Assembly: GCA_964637185.1 (NCBI GenBank)
Contig: CAZWVB010000003.1
Coordinates: 1 to 55,963 of the forward strand
DNA from: CAZSVP01 sp964637185
Lineage (GTDB): Bacteria; Patescibacteriota; Saccharimonadia; CAILAD01; BJGX01
DNA length: 55,963 bases
Direction of reading: 5' to 3'
Of the stretch, positions 23,105 to 32,576 are shown piece after piece. Numbering within the stretch: position 1 is the stretch's first letter; every line of letters begins with the position of its first letter. A program made the translations under genes and the position numbers. Below the pieces are notes generated by a model. That model did no database searches, was not told the origin of the DNA, and saw nothing but the letters and a program-made list of their open reading frames with translations.

Positions 23105-24184
23105 ATGCTGCTTAGCATAGTTGTTGTAGTACTAGTATTCTTCGGCTTGGTGATGGTGCATGAGTTAGGGCATTTTGTGGTAGCTCGCCGCAATGGCGTG
23201 AGGGTGTTGGAGTTTGGTATTGGTTTTCCGCCACGATTATTCTCCAAGATCCGTGCCAAGACGCGCTACAGTGTCAATCTATTGCCGATCGGCGGTTTTG
23301 TTCGTCTCAAAGGTGAAGATGGGGAGAACAAAGATCCAGATAGTTTTGCCAGCCAAGGTTACTGGAAGAAGACCAAAATTATCATGGCCGGTGTCACAGT
23401 CAATCTACTGGTAGCATACTTAATTTTTACTTTCCTACTATTTGTAGGCATGCCGCATATTTTGCCATTTACACCACCCAGCTTTGGGCCCGTTCAGCCG
23501 ACTACCTATAGTTCAGAGGGGATGTTGGTCTATGGTGTGTCCAAAGATGGTGCAGCCAAGGCTGCAGGATTGCGTGAGAATGATCATATCCTATCGGTCA
23601 ACGGAGAAACATTTGATACCCAATCAAGCTTCTCGCAGTATTTGCGCGATCATGCTGGTCAAGATGTACAGCTAGCTATTGCTCGTGGCGGGCAAAATCT
23701 CAGCGTTGTAGCCAAACTCGGATCTGACAAGTCAGCAGGTGTGCTGGGGGTAGTTGCCGAGCGCGAGACTTATGTGCGCTACAACTGGTGGCAAGCGCCT
23801 CTGGCGGCTGTGGTGGTGGTACTTCGCATGCTCTGGCTGACGCTAGCCGGATTTGGAGCTCTTATTGTTGGGTTGTTTACACGTGGCCAGGTGAGCGATC
23901 AAGTAGCCGGTCCGATAGGGATCACAGCGCTTTTTGGTCAACTTATACATTTTGATTGGCGCTATAGTGTTAGTCTGGTGGCGGCGCTGTCGCTGTCGCT
24001 AGCTTTGATCAATAGCTTGCCCATACCCGCGCTGGACGGAGGCAGGGAGTTTGTCATTACCCTGCAGCGGCTTGGTGTCAAGATCAAACCGCATCATGAG
24101 CAATGGATACATGTAGCTGGATTTGTACTCATATTTGCCCTGATTATTATCATTACCATTGTTGATATCACCAGGCTGCGCTAG
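23105..24184 (+). CDS. rseP: RIP metalloprotease, RseP/site-2 protease family
   Basis: Intramembrane zinc protease that cleaves membrane-bound regulators and leftover signal peptides. 359 residues, about four membrane segments. HELGH in the first helix gives the zinc ligands and catalytic Glu, and NSLPIPALDGG near the C-terminus gives the third ligand. One PDZ domain (about 130-215) lies between. The ATG directly follows the uppS stop. It is the last gene of the operon. Regulated substrates are unknown here. Confidence 0.95.
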   Translation: MLLSIVVVVLVFFGLVMVHELGHFVVARRNGVRVLEFGIGFPPRLFSKIRAKTRYSVNLLPIGGFVRLKGEDGENKDPDSFASQGYWKKTKIIMAGVTVNLLVAYLIFTFLLFVGMPHILPFTPPSFGPVQPTTYSSEGMLVYGVSKDGAAKAAGLRENDHILSVNGETFDTQSSFSQYLRDHAGQDVQLAIARGGQNLSVVAKLGSDKSAGVLGVVAERETYVRYNWWQAPLAAVVVVLRMLWLTLAGFGALIVGLFTRGQVSDQVAGPIGITALFGQLIHFDWRYSVSLVAALSLSLALINSLPIPALDGGREFVITLQRLGVKIKPHHEQWIHVAGFVLIFALIIIITIVDITRLR

Positions 24185-24211
24185 ATTATTGGTTTTGTTA
24201 TCGCTTACTGG

Positions 24212-24241
24212 TTGGCAGCTTGGCAGTTGCTGAGTTACACT
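24212..24241 (+). promoter_or_regulatory. Promoter of the mreB operon
   Basis: TTGGCA (24212-24217), an 18-nt spacer and TACACT (24236-24241), seven bases before the ATG at 24249. The transcript would be leaderless. Confidence 0.6.
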
Positions 24242-24248
24242 ATATCTT

Positions 24249-25301
24249 ATGATTAGTGGGATGTTGGGTAAATTTAGCCATGACATTGGCATCGATTTGG
24301 GTACTGCCAACACTTTGGTGTACGTCAAAGGCCAGGGCATAGTCGTCAATGAGCCTTCGGTGGTGGCGATCAATACCAAGAATAAGCAGATCTTGGCAAT
24401 TGGCGAAGAAGCCAAACGCATGGTGGGCAAGACGCCGGCCAACATTGTAGCTACACGGCCATTGGTAGATGGTGTGGTCAGTGACTTTGAGATTACCGAG
24501 CACATGCTGAGCTATTTTATCGAGAAAGTTCACAAGCAGAGTTTTGTGTTGTTTCCGCGTCCGCGTGTGGTGGTGGGCATACCGTCAGGTGTAACTGAGG
24601 TAGAAAAGCGCGCCGTTGAGGACGCTACAGTCAATGCCGGTGCTCGCCAGGCATTTCTAATTGAAGAGCCGATGGCAGCAGCTATTGGGAGTGGTCTTGA
24701 AGTACACGACGCGGCCGGTAGCATGATCGTCGATATCGGTGGTGGTACCAGCGAGGTGGCGGTAATTAGTCTTGGTGGTATTGTGGCTAGTCGATCGCTG
24801 CGGGTAGCTGGTGATGAGCTGACCAACGACATTGTCCAATATGCCAAGACCGAACTCAATTTGCAGGTAGGCGAACGAACGGCCGAGAACATCAAGATAG
24901 CAATTGGTTCGGCTGCCAAGCTAGAGAAACTACTTGAGGCACCAATTCGCGGTCGAGACATGGTGAGTGGATTGCCCAAAGAGATGGTAATTGATTCAGA
25001 CCAAGTACGAAAGGCATTGGCTCGCAGTGTACGCATGATAGTTGATGCCGTCAAAATTACTCTTGAGGAAACCCCACCCGAGCTGATTGCCGATATTATG
25101 GACAAGGGTATCTATTTGGCAGGTGGCGGCGCGTTGTTGCGCGGGCTAGATGTACTGCTTAGCCAACAGACCAAAATGCCAGTACACATATCCAACGATC
25201 CATTGACGGCAGTGGTTCGCGGTACCGGTATAGTACTCGAGGATCTGGATAAGCTCAAAGATATTTTGGTGCCCACTCAATATGAAAAGGTTCCTCATTA
25301 G
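24249..25301 (+). CDS. mreB: Rod-shape-determining actin homologue MreB
   Basis: Polymerising ATPase that guides lateral wall synthesis under the membrane. 350 residues. Actin-fold phosphate loops are visible: DIGIDLGTANTLVYVKG near the start and DIGGGTSEVAVISLGG in the middle, with the adenosine motif AGGGALLRGLD near the end. There is no Shine-Dalgarno; the -10 box is seven bases from the ATG. It heads mreB-mreC-mreD-PBP2. Rod-type growth machinery in a presumed coccoid lineage is worth noting but not unusual. Confidence 0.97.
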   Translation: MISGMLGKFSHDIGIDLGTANTLVYVKGQGIVVNEPSVVAINTKNKQILAIGEEAKRMVGKTPANIVATRPLVDGVVSDFEITEHMLSYFIEKVHKQSFVLFPRPRVVVGIPSGVTEVEKRAVEDATVNAGARQAFLIEEPMAAAIGSGLEVHDAAGSMIVDIGGGTSEVAVISLGGIVASRSLRVAGDELTNDIVQYAKTELNLQVGERTAENIKIAIGSAAKLEKLLEAPIRGRDMVSGLPKEMVIDSDQVRKALARSVRMIVDAVKITLEETPPELIADIMDKGIYLAGGGALLRGLDVLLSQQTKMPVHISNDPLTAVVRGTGIVLEDLDKLKDILVPTQYEKVPH

Positions 25302-25310
25302 GCAATTCTG

Positions 25311-26105
25311 ATGCGTCGGCAGCTACTACCCAGCATACTTATTACCAGCGCCGTAGCGTTAGTTATACTGGTGGTCTTTCGTCTTGGCGGCTGGTGGCCT
25401 ATGCGGCTAGTCAACGATCAAATCTTCAATCCGATTGGACGGAGCTTTCGAGGCTTGGGTATACAATTCTCCGATGGCGTAGAGCTTATCAAAAACATCA
25501 ACAACCTAGCTCGTACCAATGCCCAACAAGCCTCAGAAATATTAGAGCTCAAAAAACAACTGTCATCTCTCAAAGAAGTCGCCAATGAAAACGAGCAGCT
25601 ACGCGCTCAATTGCAATTTACGGATGTAAAGCAAAGTGATTTGGTAGCTGCTCGTGCTGTCGGCTCTGACCCTGATGCTGTGAGACGATACCTTACTATT
25701 GATCGTGGTAGCTCTTCTGGGCTCAAAAAAGGCATGGCTGTGCTCAGCAATGGTATCTTTATCGGGATACTCGATGACGTGAATGATTATAGTAGTCGGG
25801 TATTTCTAGTCAGTGATCCAGAGTTCCGGCTGCGTGCTATTGGTCAAGATAGTCGCTCCCAAGGTCTCATCCAAGGCCAGCTAGGACGCGGTTTGTTGTA
25901 TGACAAGGTAGCTCAATCAGAGACAATTGGCATTGGTGAGTACATCATCACGGCCGGGTCGGATATGGTGCCCAAGGGGCTGTTGATAGGCCAGGTACAA
26001 CAAATCAACCGGGCTGACAATGCGGTCTTTCAAAGTGCTATTGTCCACGGACTGGTAGACCCAAGCCGTGCTGAGTTGGTATTTGTAGTGCGAGCTAGCC
26101 AATGA
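25311..26105 (+). CDS. mreC: Rod-shape-determining protein MreC
   Basis: Links MreB to the periplasmic/outer face wall-synthesis enzymes. 264 residues: an N-terminal membrane helix (about 9-27), a coiled coil (about 62-105) and the double beta-barrel domain with the family's LTIDRGSSSGLKKGMAV-like stretch. It starts nine bases after mreB and overlaps the start of mreD by four bases. Confidence 0.93.
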   Translation: MRRQLLPSILITSAVALVILVVFRLGGWWPMRLVNDQIFNPIGRSFRGLGIQFSDGVELIKNINNLARTNAQQASEILELKKQLSSLKEVANENEQLRAQLQFTDVKQSDLVAARAVGSDPDAVRRYLTIDRGSSSGLKKGMAVLSNGIFIGILDDVNDYSSRVFLVSDPEFRLRAIGQDSRSQGLIQGQLGRGLLYDKVAQSETIGIGEYIITAGSDMVPKGLLIGQVQQINRADNAVFQSAIVHGLVDPSRAELVFVVRASQ

Positions 26106-26623
26106 TAGCCGTCGCTATACTGATCGCGGCAGTAACAGCTACTTTGCAAGTTAGCCTGGGCTTTTTGGGCAATGGTCTTATGACTGGCTTATGGATAGCT
26201 GCCTTGGTGTGTAGCAGTGAAGTACTTGATTTTGATGGCCAGATGATACTAGCAGTATTGCTGGGATTGATATTGGATTATTATTCAGGTGCTGATTTTG
26301 GTCTTCATATGGTATACGCTGTATTGATTGTATTGACTGGCATGTTGGTTCGGACAAGTTTTGATCATGCCAATCAAAGACTGCTCAATTTGTCTGTATC
26401 TATTGGTTTGCTGGTAGTATATAGTCTAGTCAGGACACTGCCGAGTATGAATGTCGTGTCAAGTGCGAACTGGCAAGCAGTGCTGTCTTCGCTAACTATT
26501 CAGATTGTTGGTGTTATCGTATGGTTTTTTGTCATAGTGGGCATTTTCAGTATATTCAAATCCAGCCTGCAAAAACTCTCAAATGGTGTCCAAATCAAGT
26601 TTATCCGGCGTTTAGTCAAATGA
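26102..26623 (+). CDS. mreD: Rod-shape-determining protein MreD
   Basis: 173 residues, about five hydrophobic segments, normal size for MreD, an integral membrane partner of MreC and PBP2. Sequence conservation is weak in this family; the assignment rests on topology, length and position between mreC and the PBP2 gene. Overlaps both neighbours by four bases (ATGA). Confidence 0.85.
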   Translation: MIAVAILIAAVTATLQVSLGFLGNGLMTGLWIAALVCSSEVLDFDGQMILAVLLGLILDYYSGADFGLHMVYAVLIVLTGMLVRTSFDHANQRLLNLSVSIGLLVVYSLVRTLPSMNVVSSANWQAVLSSLTIQIVGVIVWFFVIVGIFSIFKSSLQKLSNGVQIKFIRRLVK

Positions 26624-28590
26624 TGGAACGATATTTTCGTAGCAAATCGGTCAAAGAGGTGCGACATGGCAAGAAGGAGCAGACCATCCGCAGTAGTGAA
26701 GACTGGTCACAGGTCATACTGTCGGGTAGTAGCGAACAACCAGCCGGCGAGCCCAAACTTGGTCGCTGGTATTTGGTGGCCATGTTGGGGTTACTTAGTC
26801 TATCAGTATTATTGATGGTTGGCAGATTGAGTCAACTTCAGATAGCTCATGCCGAGACATACCGCAACCAAGCTACTTCCAATCGTGTTCGTGTTGAGAC
26901 ATTGGTAGCGCCGCGCGGGGCGATCTATGATCGCAATGGCGCGCTACTGGTCCGAAATACCGCCAACTTTGATGTTGTAGTTAGCATATACTTGCTACCA
27001 CGAGACCAGGTACAACTCAACAACGAGATTGAGCTACTTAGCTCGTTGCTGCAAAAAGATCCCAACCAATTGCGCCAATCTATAGAGGATGCAAAGAAAA
27101 AAGCCAATCCCCAATTATTGCTAGTAGGGAATATTGATCGCGATACCGCGCTCAAGCTTGAAGAAAAGCAGAGCCAGCTGCCTGGGATAACAGTCGAAGC
27201 CAATCCCAGCCGAGAATATTTGGATGGCGGTGTGTTGGCTCATTTCTTGGGCTATGTCGGCCGTATCAACGCCGAAGAATGGCGGGATCACCAAGACTAT
27301 CGACAGATAGACATGATTGGGAAATCAGGCATTGAGCGGGCTTATGAGAGTGATTTGCGCGGTATAGCTGGCAAAGCCCAAGCCGAAGTCGACGCACAGT
27401 CCCGACCATTGCGATATTTGCCGTCGATCGAGCCTGTGCCAGGCAACAATGTTGTGCTAAGCATTGACTTTGAGTTGCAGAAGTACGCGTCGGATGCGCT
27501 CCAGCGTGGTCTTGATCGAGCTGGTTCGCGAGCTGGATCGGTGGTAGCGCTTGATCCTCGCAATGGTCAGGTGTTGGCTATAGCCAACCGACCGAGTTAC
27601 GACAACAATCTGTTTGCACACGGCATCTCGCAAGCTGATTTTGATAGTCTTCAAAACAATCCAGACAAACCATTGTTCAATCGTGCGGCTGGGGGTAGTT
27701 ATCCGCTCGGTTCAACTATCAAACCCCTAGTATCAGTGGCGGCACTCCAAGAACAAGTGATCAGTGCCTCGACAGTAGTTGAAGACAAGGGGCATCTTGA
27801 TGTACCCAATCAGTACAATCCCTCGATAGTCTATGTTTTCAAGGGTTGGAAGCCCGAGGGTTTGGGCACGGTCAATGTGGTGCGTGCCATCCAGTGGAGC
27901 TCGGATATATTTTTCTACATGGTAGGCGGTGGTTATTTGCAACAGTTCAAGGGTCTTGGCGTGGCCAAACTCACTGACTGGTACCACCGTTTTGGTCTCG
28001 GCTCACGGTCTGGATTGGATATCGGCGAAGAGTCGGCTGGTTTTGTACCATCGCCTGAGGCCAAGAAGAAGTATTCCAATGACCCCTGGTCGATTGGTGA
28101 TACTTACAATATATCGATAGGTCAGGGTGATTTGCGGGCTACACCACTACAATTGGCGGTGGCTACTGCAGCAATTGCCAATGGCGGCACTATCTTCAAG
28201 CCGCAACTTTTGTATGAGGTCAAATCACCTGATGGGCAAGTCAAACAACAAGCCCAACCAGTAGCTGTTCGCAATCTCAATATAGCTCCAGCCAATCTCG
28301 CTTTGGTACGCGCTGGTATGGAGCAGGCCGTCGAGAGTGGTACGGCTTGCTGTCTGCTCAAGGCCGAGGTACCTGTCCGAGTGGCCGGCAAGACTGGTAC
28401 GGCCGAGACCAGCTCAGAAGGCTTTGATGGTAAAAATCCGCGTACCAAACCACATGCTTGGTTTGTCAGCTATGCGCCAGCCGACAACCCGCGAATAGTT
28501 TTGGTTACGATGGTTGAGAATTCAGGTGAAGGCGCTGATTTTGCCGTGCCGATAGCTCGCGAAATACTCAGTTGGTATTTCCGCCGCTAA
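26620..28590 (+). CDS. mrdA: Penicillin-binding protein 2, class B transpeptidase
   Basis: Cross-links peptidoglycan during elongation with MreBCD. 656 residues: a cytoplasmic tail, one membrane helix (about 50-70), the PBP dimerisation domain starting APRGAIYDRNG and the transpeptidase domain. Active-site motifs: GSTIKP (nucleophile Ser), SSD in the SxN position and AGKTGTAET. The start ATG overlaps the mreD stop (ATGA). A partner rodA glycosyltransferase is not in the window. Confidence 0.95.
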   Translation: MMERYFRSKSVKEVRHGKKEQTIRSSEDWSQVILSGSSEQPAGEPKLGRWYLVAMLGLLSLSVLLMVGRLSQLQIAHAETYRNQATSNRVRVETLVAPRGAIYDRNGALLVRNTANFDVVVSIYLLPRDQVQLNNEIELLSSLLQKDPNQLRQSIEDAKKKANPQLLLVGNIDRDTALKLEEKQSQLPGITVEANPSREYLDGGVLAHFLGYVGRINAEEWRDHQDYRQIDMIGKSGIERAYESDLRGIAGKAQAEVDAQSRPLRYLPSIEPVPGNNVVLSIDFELQKYASDALQRGLDRAGSRAGSVVALDPRNGQVLAIANRPSYDNNLFAHGISQADFDSLQNNPDKPLFNRAAGGSYPLGSTIKPLVSVAALQEQVISASTVVEDKGHLDVPNQYNPSIVYVFKGWKPEGLGTVNVVRAIQWSSDIFFYMVGGGYLQQFKGLGVAKLTDWYHRFGLGSRSGLDIGEESAGFVPSPEAKKKYSNDPWSIGDTYNISIGQGDLRATPLQLAVATAAIANGGTIFKPQLLYEVKSPDGQVKQQAQPVAVRNLNIAPANLALVRAGMEQAVESGTACCLLKAEVPVRVAGKTGTAETSSEGFDGKNPRTKPHAWFVSYAPADNPRIVLVTMVENSGEGADFAVPIAREILSWYFRR

Positions 28591-28619
28591 ATGTAGTAAT
28601 TATTACCTTATAGTTATGC

Positions 28620-28648
28620 TTGACATTAGGACTGCTGTTTGCGAGAAT
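28620..28648 (+). promoter_or_regulatory. Promoter of greA
   Basis: TTGACA (28620-28625), a 17-nt spacer and GAGAAT (28643-28648). The ~125-nt leader (28655-28777) contains a CTACA/TGTAG hairpin with an inner GCG/CGC stem and two T6 runs; no reading frame was found in it. Confidence 0.55.
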
Positions 28649-28777
28649 AAAAAACAAACTACACGCGAAAAACGCATTTGTAGATGGGTGAGTTTTAAAA
28701 AGTAACGAAACGACGTTTTGGAAAGAGTGTGCCCCCGTGGTAACGCTTTTTTAAGTTGTTTTTTCAGGGAGAAACCG

Positions 28778-29242
28778 ATGGTACAACCAAAAGACTATTA
28801 TCTGACAAACGAGGGCATAGACGAGCTCAAGACTGAGCTGGAGGATCTTACGCGCAACAAACGCAAAGAAGTAGCCAAGGCACTCAAAGAGGCCAAGGAA
28901 TTTGGCGATCTGAGCGAGAATTCTGACTGGGATGATGCCAAATCGCGCCAGGCATTTATCGAAGGTCGTATAGCCGAGATAGAGAACATCCTCAAGCACG
29001 CCAAATTGATTGAAAAACATGCTGATGGTGCCGTATCGATTGGCTCTACTGTGCTGGTAGAGCTTGAAGATGGTGAGCAGACTTTTCAAATTGTGGGTAG
29101 CACCGAAGCCAATCCAGATGAGGGCAAGATTTCTGACTCTAGCCCGATTGGCAAAGCATTGCTTGGCAAAACTGCTGGTGACGAAGTTAGTGTTGATGTG
29201 CCAGCTGGTAGCATCGTATACAAGATCAAAAAAGTTCAGTAG
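28778..29242 (+). CDS. greA: Transcription elongation factor GreA
   Basis: Rescues backtracked RNA polymerase by stimulating transcript cleavage. 154 residues, normal: N-terminal coiled coil with the acidic tip region (FGDLSENSDWDDAK) and a C-terminal FKBP-like domain ending ISDSSPIGKALLGK.. VYKIKKVQ. An upstream in-frame start exists, but the ATG at 28778, preceded by AGGGAGA, gives the family length. lysS starts 29 nt downstream from its own -10 box. Confidence 0.96.
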   Translation: MVQPKDYYLTNEGIDELKTELEDLTRNKRKEVAKALKEAKEFGDLSENSDWDDAKSRQAFIEGRIAEIENILKHAKLIEKHADGAVSIGSTVLVELEDGEQTFQIVGSTEANPDEGKISDSSPIGKALLGKTAGDEVSVDVPAGSIVYKIKKVQ

Positions 29243-29271
29243 CGCAGTCTAAAAAGCAGTATACTAGTAAT

Positions 29272-30837
29272 ATGACTGAGCCAAACTCAGAACAATTACG
29301 CTACTGGGTCGACCAGGTTTGCCAGAAAATTGTGGATAAGTATCCGACTGGTGACTTGAGAGTTTGTAGTGGTATCTCGCCATCTGGTCCTTATCACATA
29401 GGTCATAGCCGCGAAATACTGACAGCCGACGCCATCAAACGTGGCCTAGTTGAGCGAGGGCGCAACATTGAACACGTACATTTTGTCGACGACTTTGACG
29501 CCTTGCGCAAGCGATACCCGTATTTGCCTGAATCATTCGAAACCGAGGTCGGTAAACCACTCTTTATGGTTAAAGCGCCCGACGGTGTATCTAGCAGTTA
29601 TGCTGAGCAGTTTGCTAGCGAATATTTAGCAGCCGTCGAACAGCTTGGTGTGCAAATGACCGTGGTTCGTATACATGAGAAGTATCAAGACGGCACTTTT
29701 GCTGATTGCATTAACACAGCGCTGAATCATCGTGAGGAAATTGCCGCAATATTAAATCAAGTTAGTGGGCGCTCAGTTGAAGCTGATTGGCTACCAATCC
29801 AAATTCTAGACGAGTCATCAGACAATCTTCGAACTGCCAAATTTATTGGCTATGACGAGCAGCTTGGTAAAGTGCACTATTTGGGCCAAGACGGCAAAGA
29901 GTACTCAGCCGATATTACACGTGGGCAGGTCAAACTTGATTGGCGTGTGCATTGGCCAGCCTGGTGGACAATTTGGGGCAATCAAGTTGAGGGCTTTGGT
30001 CGCGAACATGCCACCAAGGGTGGTAGTTACGACACAGGTGTTGAAATTGCCAAGCAAATATTTGGCACCGCACCACCGATTCCGGTGCCATATGAAACCA
30101 TCAATCTCAAGGGTGATACCAAGAAGATGAGCTCAAGCCTGGGCAACTTAGTCAGTATCAAAGCCGCCTTGGATCTAATACCTGCTGAAGTTCTGCGCTA
30201 CTTCACTTTCAAAAGCCGTCCTGAGCGCCAACTATTTTTTGACCCTGGTATTGGGCTATACAATCTGATAGATGAGTATGCCAAGACCGAATCACTTACC
30301 TTGGCAGGCGAAGAGCCAGAATTCAAACGAGCTTGGCAGATAGCAACACTTCGCGCTCAAGAGCATGTCATATCGACCGTGCCTTTTAGCCATCTGGTGA
30401 CTGTTTATCAAACAGCCGACGGTGATAATGAGAAAATAATGGATATATTGCGACGCTCTGGGCACAGCGAGGCTGTGAAGTCGCAGCAGGCATCTATTGA
30501 GCGAGAGCTCAAATATGTTGCTGCTTGGCTAGACAATTATGCACCTGACAAAGTCAAATTTAGCGTTTTGGCAAAAAGGCCAACTCTCGCTATCTCGGAT
30601 CAACATCAAGCTATCTTGAGTCGGCTAGCCGACGAATTGCAATCATCCGATCACAGCGCGGATGCTATCCACAATGCTATCTATGAGCAAGCAGTCAATG
30701 CTGATATCAAGCCGGCAGAGATTTTCAAATTGTTGTACCAATTATTTATTGGTCAGGATGCCGGACCGCGCTTGGGCTTTTTCCTTGCTAGTCTCGATCA
30801 AGACTTTGTACTGAAAAGACTTCGAGGTGAGGCTTAG
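29272..30837 (+). CDS. lysS: Lysyl-tRNA synthetase, class I (archaeal type)
   Basis: Charges tRNA-Lys. 521 residues with a class I Rossmann fold: the HIGH-type motif is PSGPYHIGHSREI and the KMSKS motif is KKMSSSLGNL. This is the class I enzyme typical of archaea, spirochaetes and some CPR, not the class II LysS of most bacteria. TATACT lies six bases before the ATG, without a Shine-Dalgarno. serS follows 17 nt downstream with its own TATAAT. Confidence 0.95.
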   Translation: MTEPNSEQLRYWVDQVCQKIVDKYPTGDLRVCSGISPSGPYHIGHSREILTADAIKRGLVERGRNIEHVHFVDDFDALRKRYPYLPESFETEVGKPLFMVKAPDGVSSSYAEQFASEYLAAVEQLGVQMTVVRIHEKYQDGTFADCINTALNHREEIAAILNQVSGRSVEADWLPIQILDESSDNLRTAKFIGYDEQLGKVHYLGQDGKEYSADITRGQVKLDWRVHWPAWWTIWGNQVEGFGREHATKGGSYDTGVEIAKQIFGTAPPIPVPYETINLKGDTKKMSSSLGNLVSIKAALDLIPAEVLRYFTFKSRPERQLFFDPGIGLYNLIDEYAKTESLTLAGEEPEFKRAWQIATLRAQEHVISTVPFSHLVTVYQTADGDNEKIMDILRRSGHSEAVKSQQASIERELKYVAAWLDNYAPDKVKFSVLAKRPTLAISDQHQAILSRLADELQSSDHSADAIHNAIYEQAVNADIKPAEIFKLLYQLFIGQDAGPRLGFFLASLDQDFVLKRLRGEA

Positions 30838-30854
30838 ACTGGTATAATATTACT

Positions 30855-32162
30855 ATGCTCGATATCCAATTTATTCGCGATAATACTGAGTTGGTCCGCA
30901 AAGCCATTGCTGACAAACAAAGCAAGGTCGATCTAGATTTGTTGCTGGATATCGATAGGAAGCGTCGTGATTTGTTGGGCCGTAGTGAAGAGTTGGCTGC
31001 CCGGCGCAATGAGTTAGCCAAGGCCCAAAAAGGTGGCAAACCGACCGTTGAGGCTATCAATCAAGGCAAGCAACTCAAGAACGACTATGAGAAGCTGACC
31101 GATGAGCTGGACAAAATTGAGGCTGAATACTTTGATATGTTGTACAAAGTACCCAATATTCCGACTGCTGACACCCCTATAGGTAATAGCGAAGCCGAGA
31201 ATCAAGTGGTCTCAAGCTGGGGTGAGAAGCCCAAGTTTGATTTTACGCCGCGCGACCATGTCACTCTGGGTGAAGATCTGGGGCTGATAGACCTCAAGCG
31301 TGCTGCCAAAGTGTCAGGCGCTCGTTTTGCTTATCTGATGGGTGGGTTGGTAGAGCTGCAGTTCGGGCTCATGCGCTGGGTACTAGATGTGTTGACAGAT
31401 AGTGCAGCGCTTGCCGAGATCGCCAAGGTTAGTCAAGTCGATGCTTTACCAAATCCGTTTGTACCGATGTTGCCACCTGTGATGCTGCGCACTGACAGCT
31501 ATGCCGCTACCGCTAGACTCAAGGCCGAAGAAGTGACTTACAAACTGGCTGATGATGATTTGTGGCTGATCGGTAGTGCCGAGCACAGTATGGTTGCTAT
31601 GTTCCAGGGAGAAAAGCTGGATCTATCAAATGGCCCGAAACGGTTTTTGGGCTATTCGACGAGTTTTCGACGTGAAGCTGGTAGCTATGGCAAAGACTTG
31701 CATGGTATTTTGCGCATGCATCATTTTGACAAACTCGAGATGGAAAGTTTTTGCAGCCCAGCAGACGGATTGAGCGAGCACAAATTCTTCATCGCTATTC
31801 AAGAATATTTGATGCAGCAGTTAGGACTTCATTATCAGGTGGTACTCAAATGTACCGCCGACATGGGTGATCCCAACGCCCGCGGTGTTGATATTGAGGC
31901 TTGGGTACCGTCGCAAGACACTTATCGTGAAACTCACTCGGCCGACTACATGACAGATTACCAGGCTCGCAGGCTTAAGCTACGCACCACCGATGCAACA
32001 GGCCAGTCAGAGTACGTCCACACCAACGATGCCACTGCCTTTGCTATAGGACGCACGCTGATTGCCATCATGGAGCAGTACCAGCAGCCCGATGGTAGTA
32101 TCGCTATTCCAGAGGTGTTGCAGCCATATTGTGCCAACAAAAAAGTCATTGCTAAGCCATAG
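30855..32162 (+). CDS. serS: Seryl-tRNA synthetase
   Basis: Charges tRNA-Ser and tRNA-Sec. 435 residues: N-terminal antiparallel coiled-coil arm (about 25-110) that holds the long variable arm of the tRNA, then the class II catalytic domain with motif 2 (STSFRREAGSYGKDL) and motif 3 (AIGRTLIAIMEQ). TGG-TATAAT ends six bases before the ATG, so the mRNA is predicted leaderless. raiA follows after nine bases with an AGGAGG site. Confidence 0.96.
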   Translation: MLDIQFIRDNTELVRKAIADKQSKVDLDLLLDIDRKRRDLLGRSEELAARRNELAKAQKGGKPTVEAINQGKQLKNDYEKLTDELDKIEAEYFDMLYKVPNIPTADTPIGNSEAENQVVSSWGEKPKFDFTPRDHVTLGEDLGLIDLKRAAKVSGARFAYLMGGLVELQFGLMRWVLDVLTDSAALAEIAKVSQVDALPNPFVPMLPPVMLRTDSYAATARLKAEEVTYKLADDDLWLIGSAEHSMVAMFQGEKLDLSNGPKRFLGYSTSFRREAGSYGKDLHGILRMHHFDKLEMESFCSPADGLSEHKFFIAIQEYLMQQLGLHYQVVLKCTADMGDPNARGVDIEAWVPSQDTYRETHSADYMTDYQARRLKLRTTDATGQSEYVHTNDATAFAIGRTLIAIMEQYQQPDGSIAIPEVLQPYCANKKVIAKP

Positions 32163-32171
32163 GAGGTAATT

Positions 32172-32525
32172 ATGATACAAATTCAACTGTCCGGGCGACA
32201 ATACGATATATCACCCGAGATTGAGAAATATGTCCAGCAAAAACTTGGCAGGCTCGACAAGTATTTACCAAAAGACCACCAATCACAGGGCATGACCGTG
32301 GAGATATTTCGTGATCCATCAGGGCGAGAAGACAATCGCTACAAGGTAACAGCACTATTGCGGGTGGCTGGCCCTGACCTGGTAGCTGAGACTGCTACTA
32401 TCAATCCGCACGCGGCCATCGACATCGTCGAGGCCAAACTCAAGGATCAGATCCGTCGCTACAAAGACAAGCACAAACCCAAACGTTTTCGGATCAAAGA
32501 GATGTTTGGCAGGTCCGAGGACTAA
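32172..32525 (+). CDS. raiA: Ribosome hibernation promoting factor / RaiA family
   Basis: Binds the small-subunit decoding centre and stabilises idle ribosomes. 117 residues, beginning MIQIQLSGRQYDISPEIEKYV, with the S30EA fold and a basic C-terminus (RRYKDKHKPKRFRIKEMF). It lacks the extra dimerisation domain of long HPF. A strong AGGAGG lies six bases before the ATG, unlike the upstream serS. Cotranscribed with serS and upstream of secA. Confidence 0.92.
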   Translation: MIQIQLSGRQYDISPEIEKYVQQKLGRLDKYLPKDHQSQGMTVEIFRDPSGREDNRYKVTALLRVAGPDLVAETATINPHAAIDIVEAKLKDQIRRYKDKHKPKRFRIKEMFGRSED

Positions 32526-32531
32526 GCTGAG

Positions 32532-32560
32532 CTGACAGATAGCAACAGATAGGATATAAT
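32532..32560 (+). promoter_or_regulatory. Promoter of secA
   Basis: CTGACA (32532-32537), a 17-nt spacer and a perfect TATAAT (32555-32560), 16 bases before the ATG. Confidence 0.7.
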
Positions 32561-32576
32561 ACAAAGCTGATTTATT

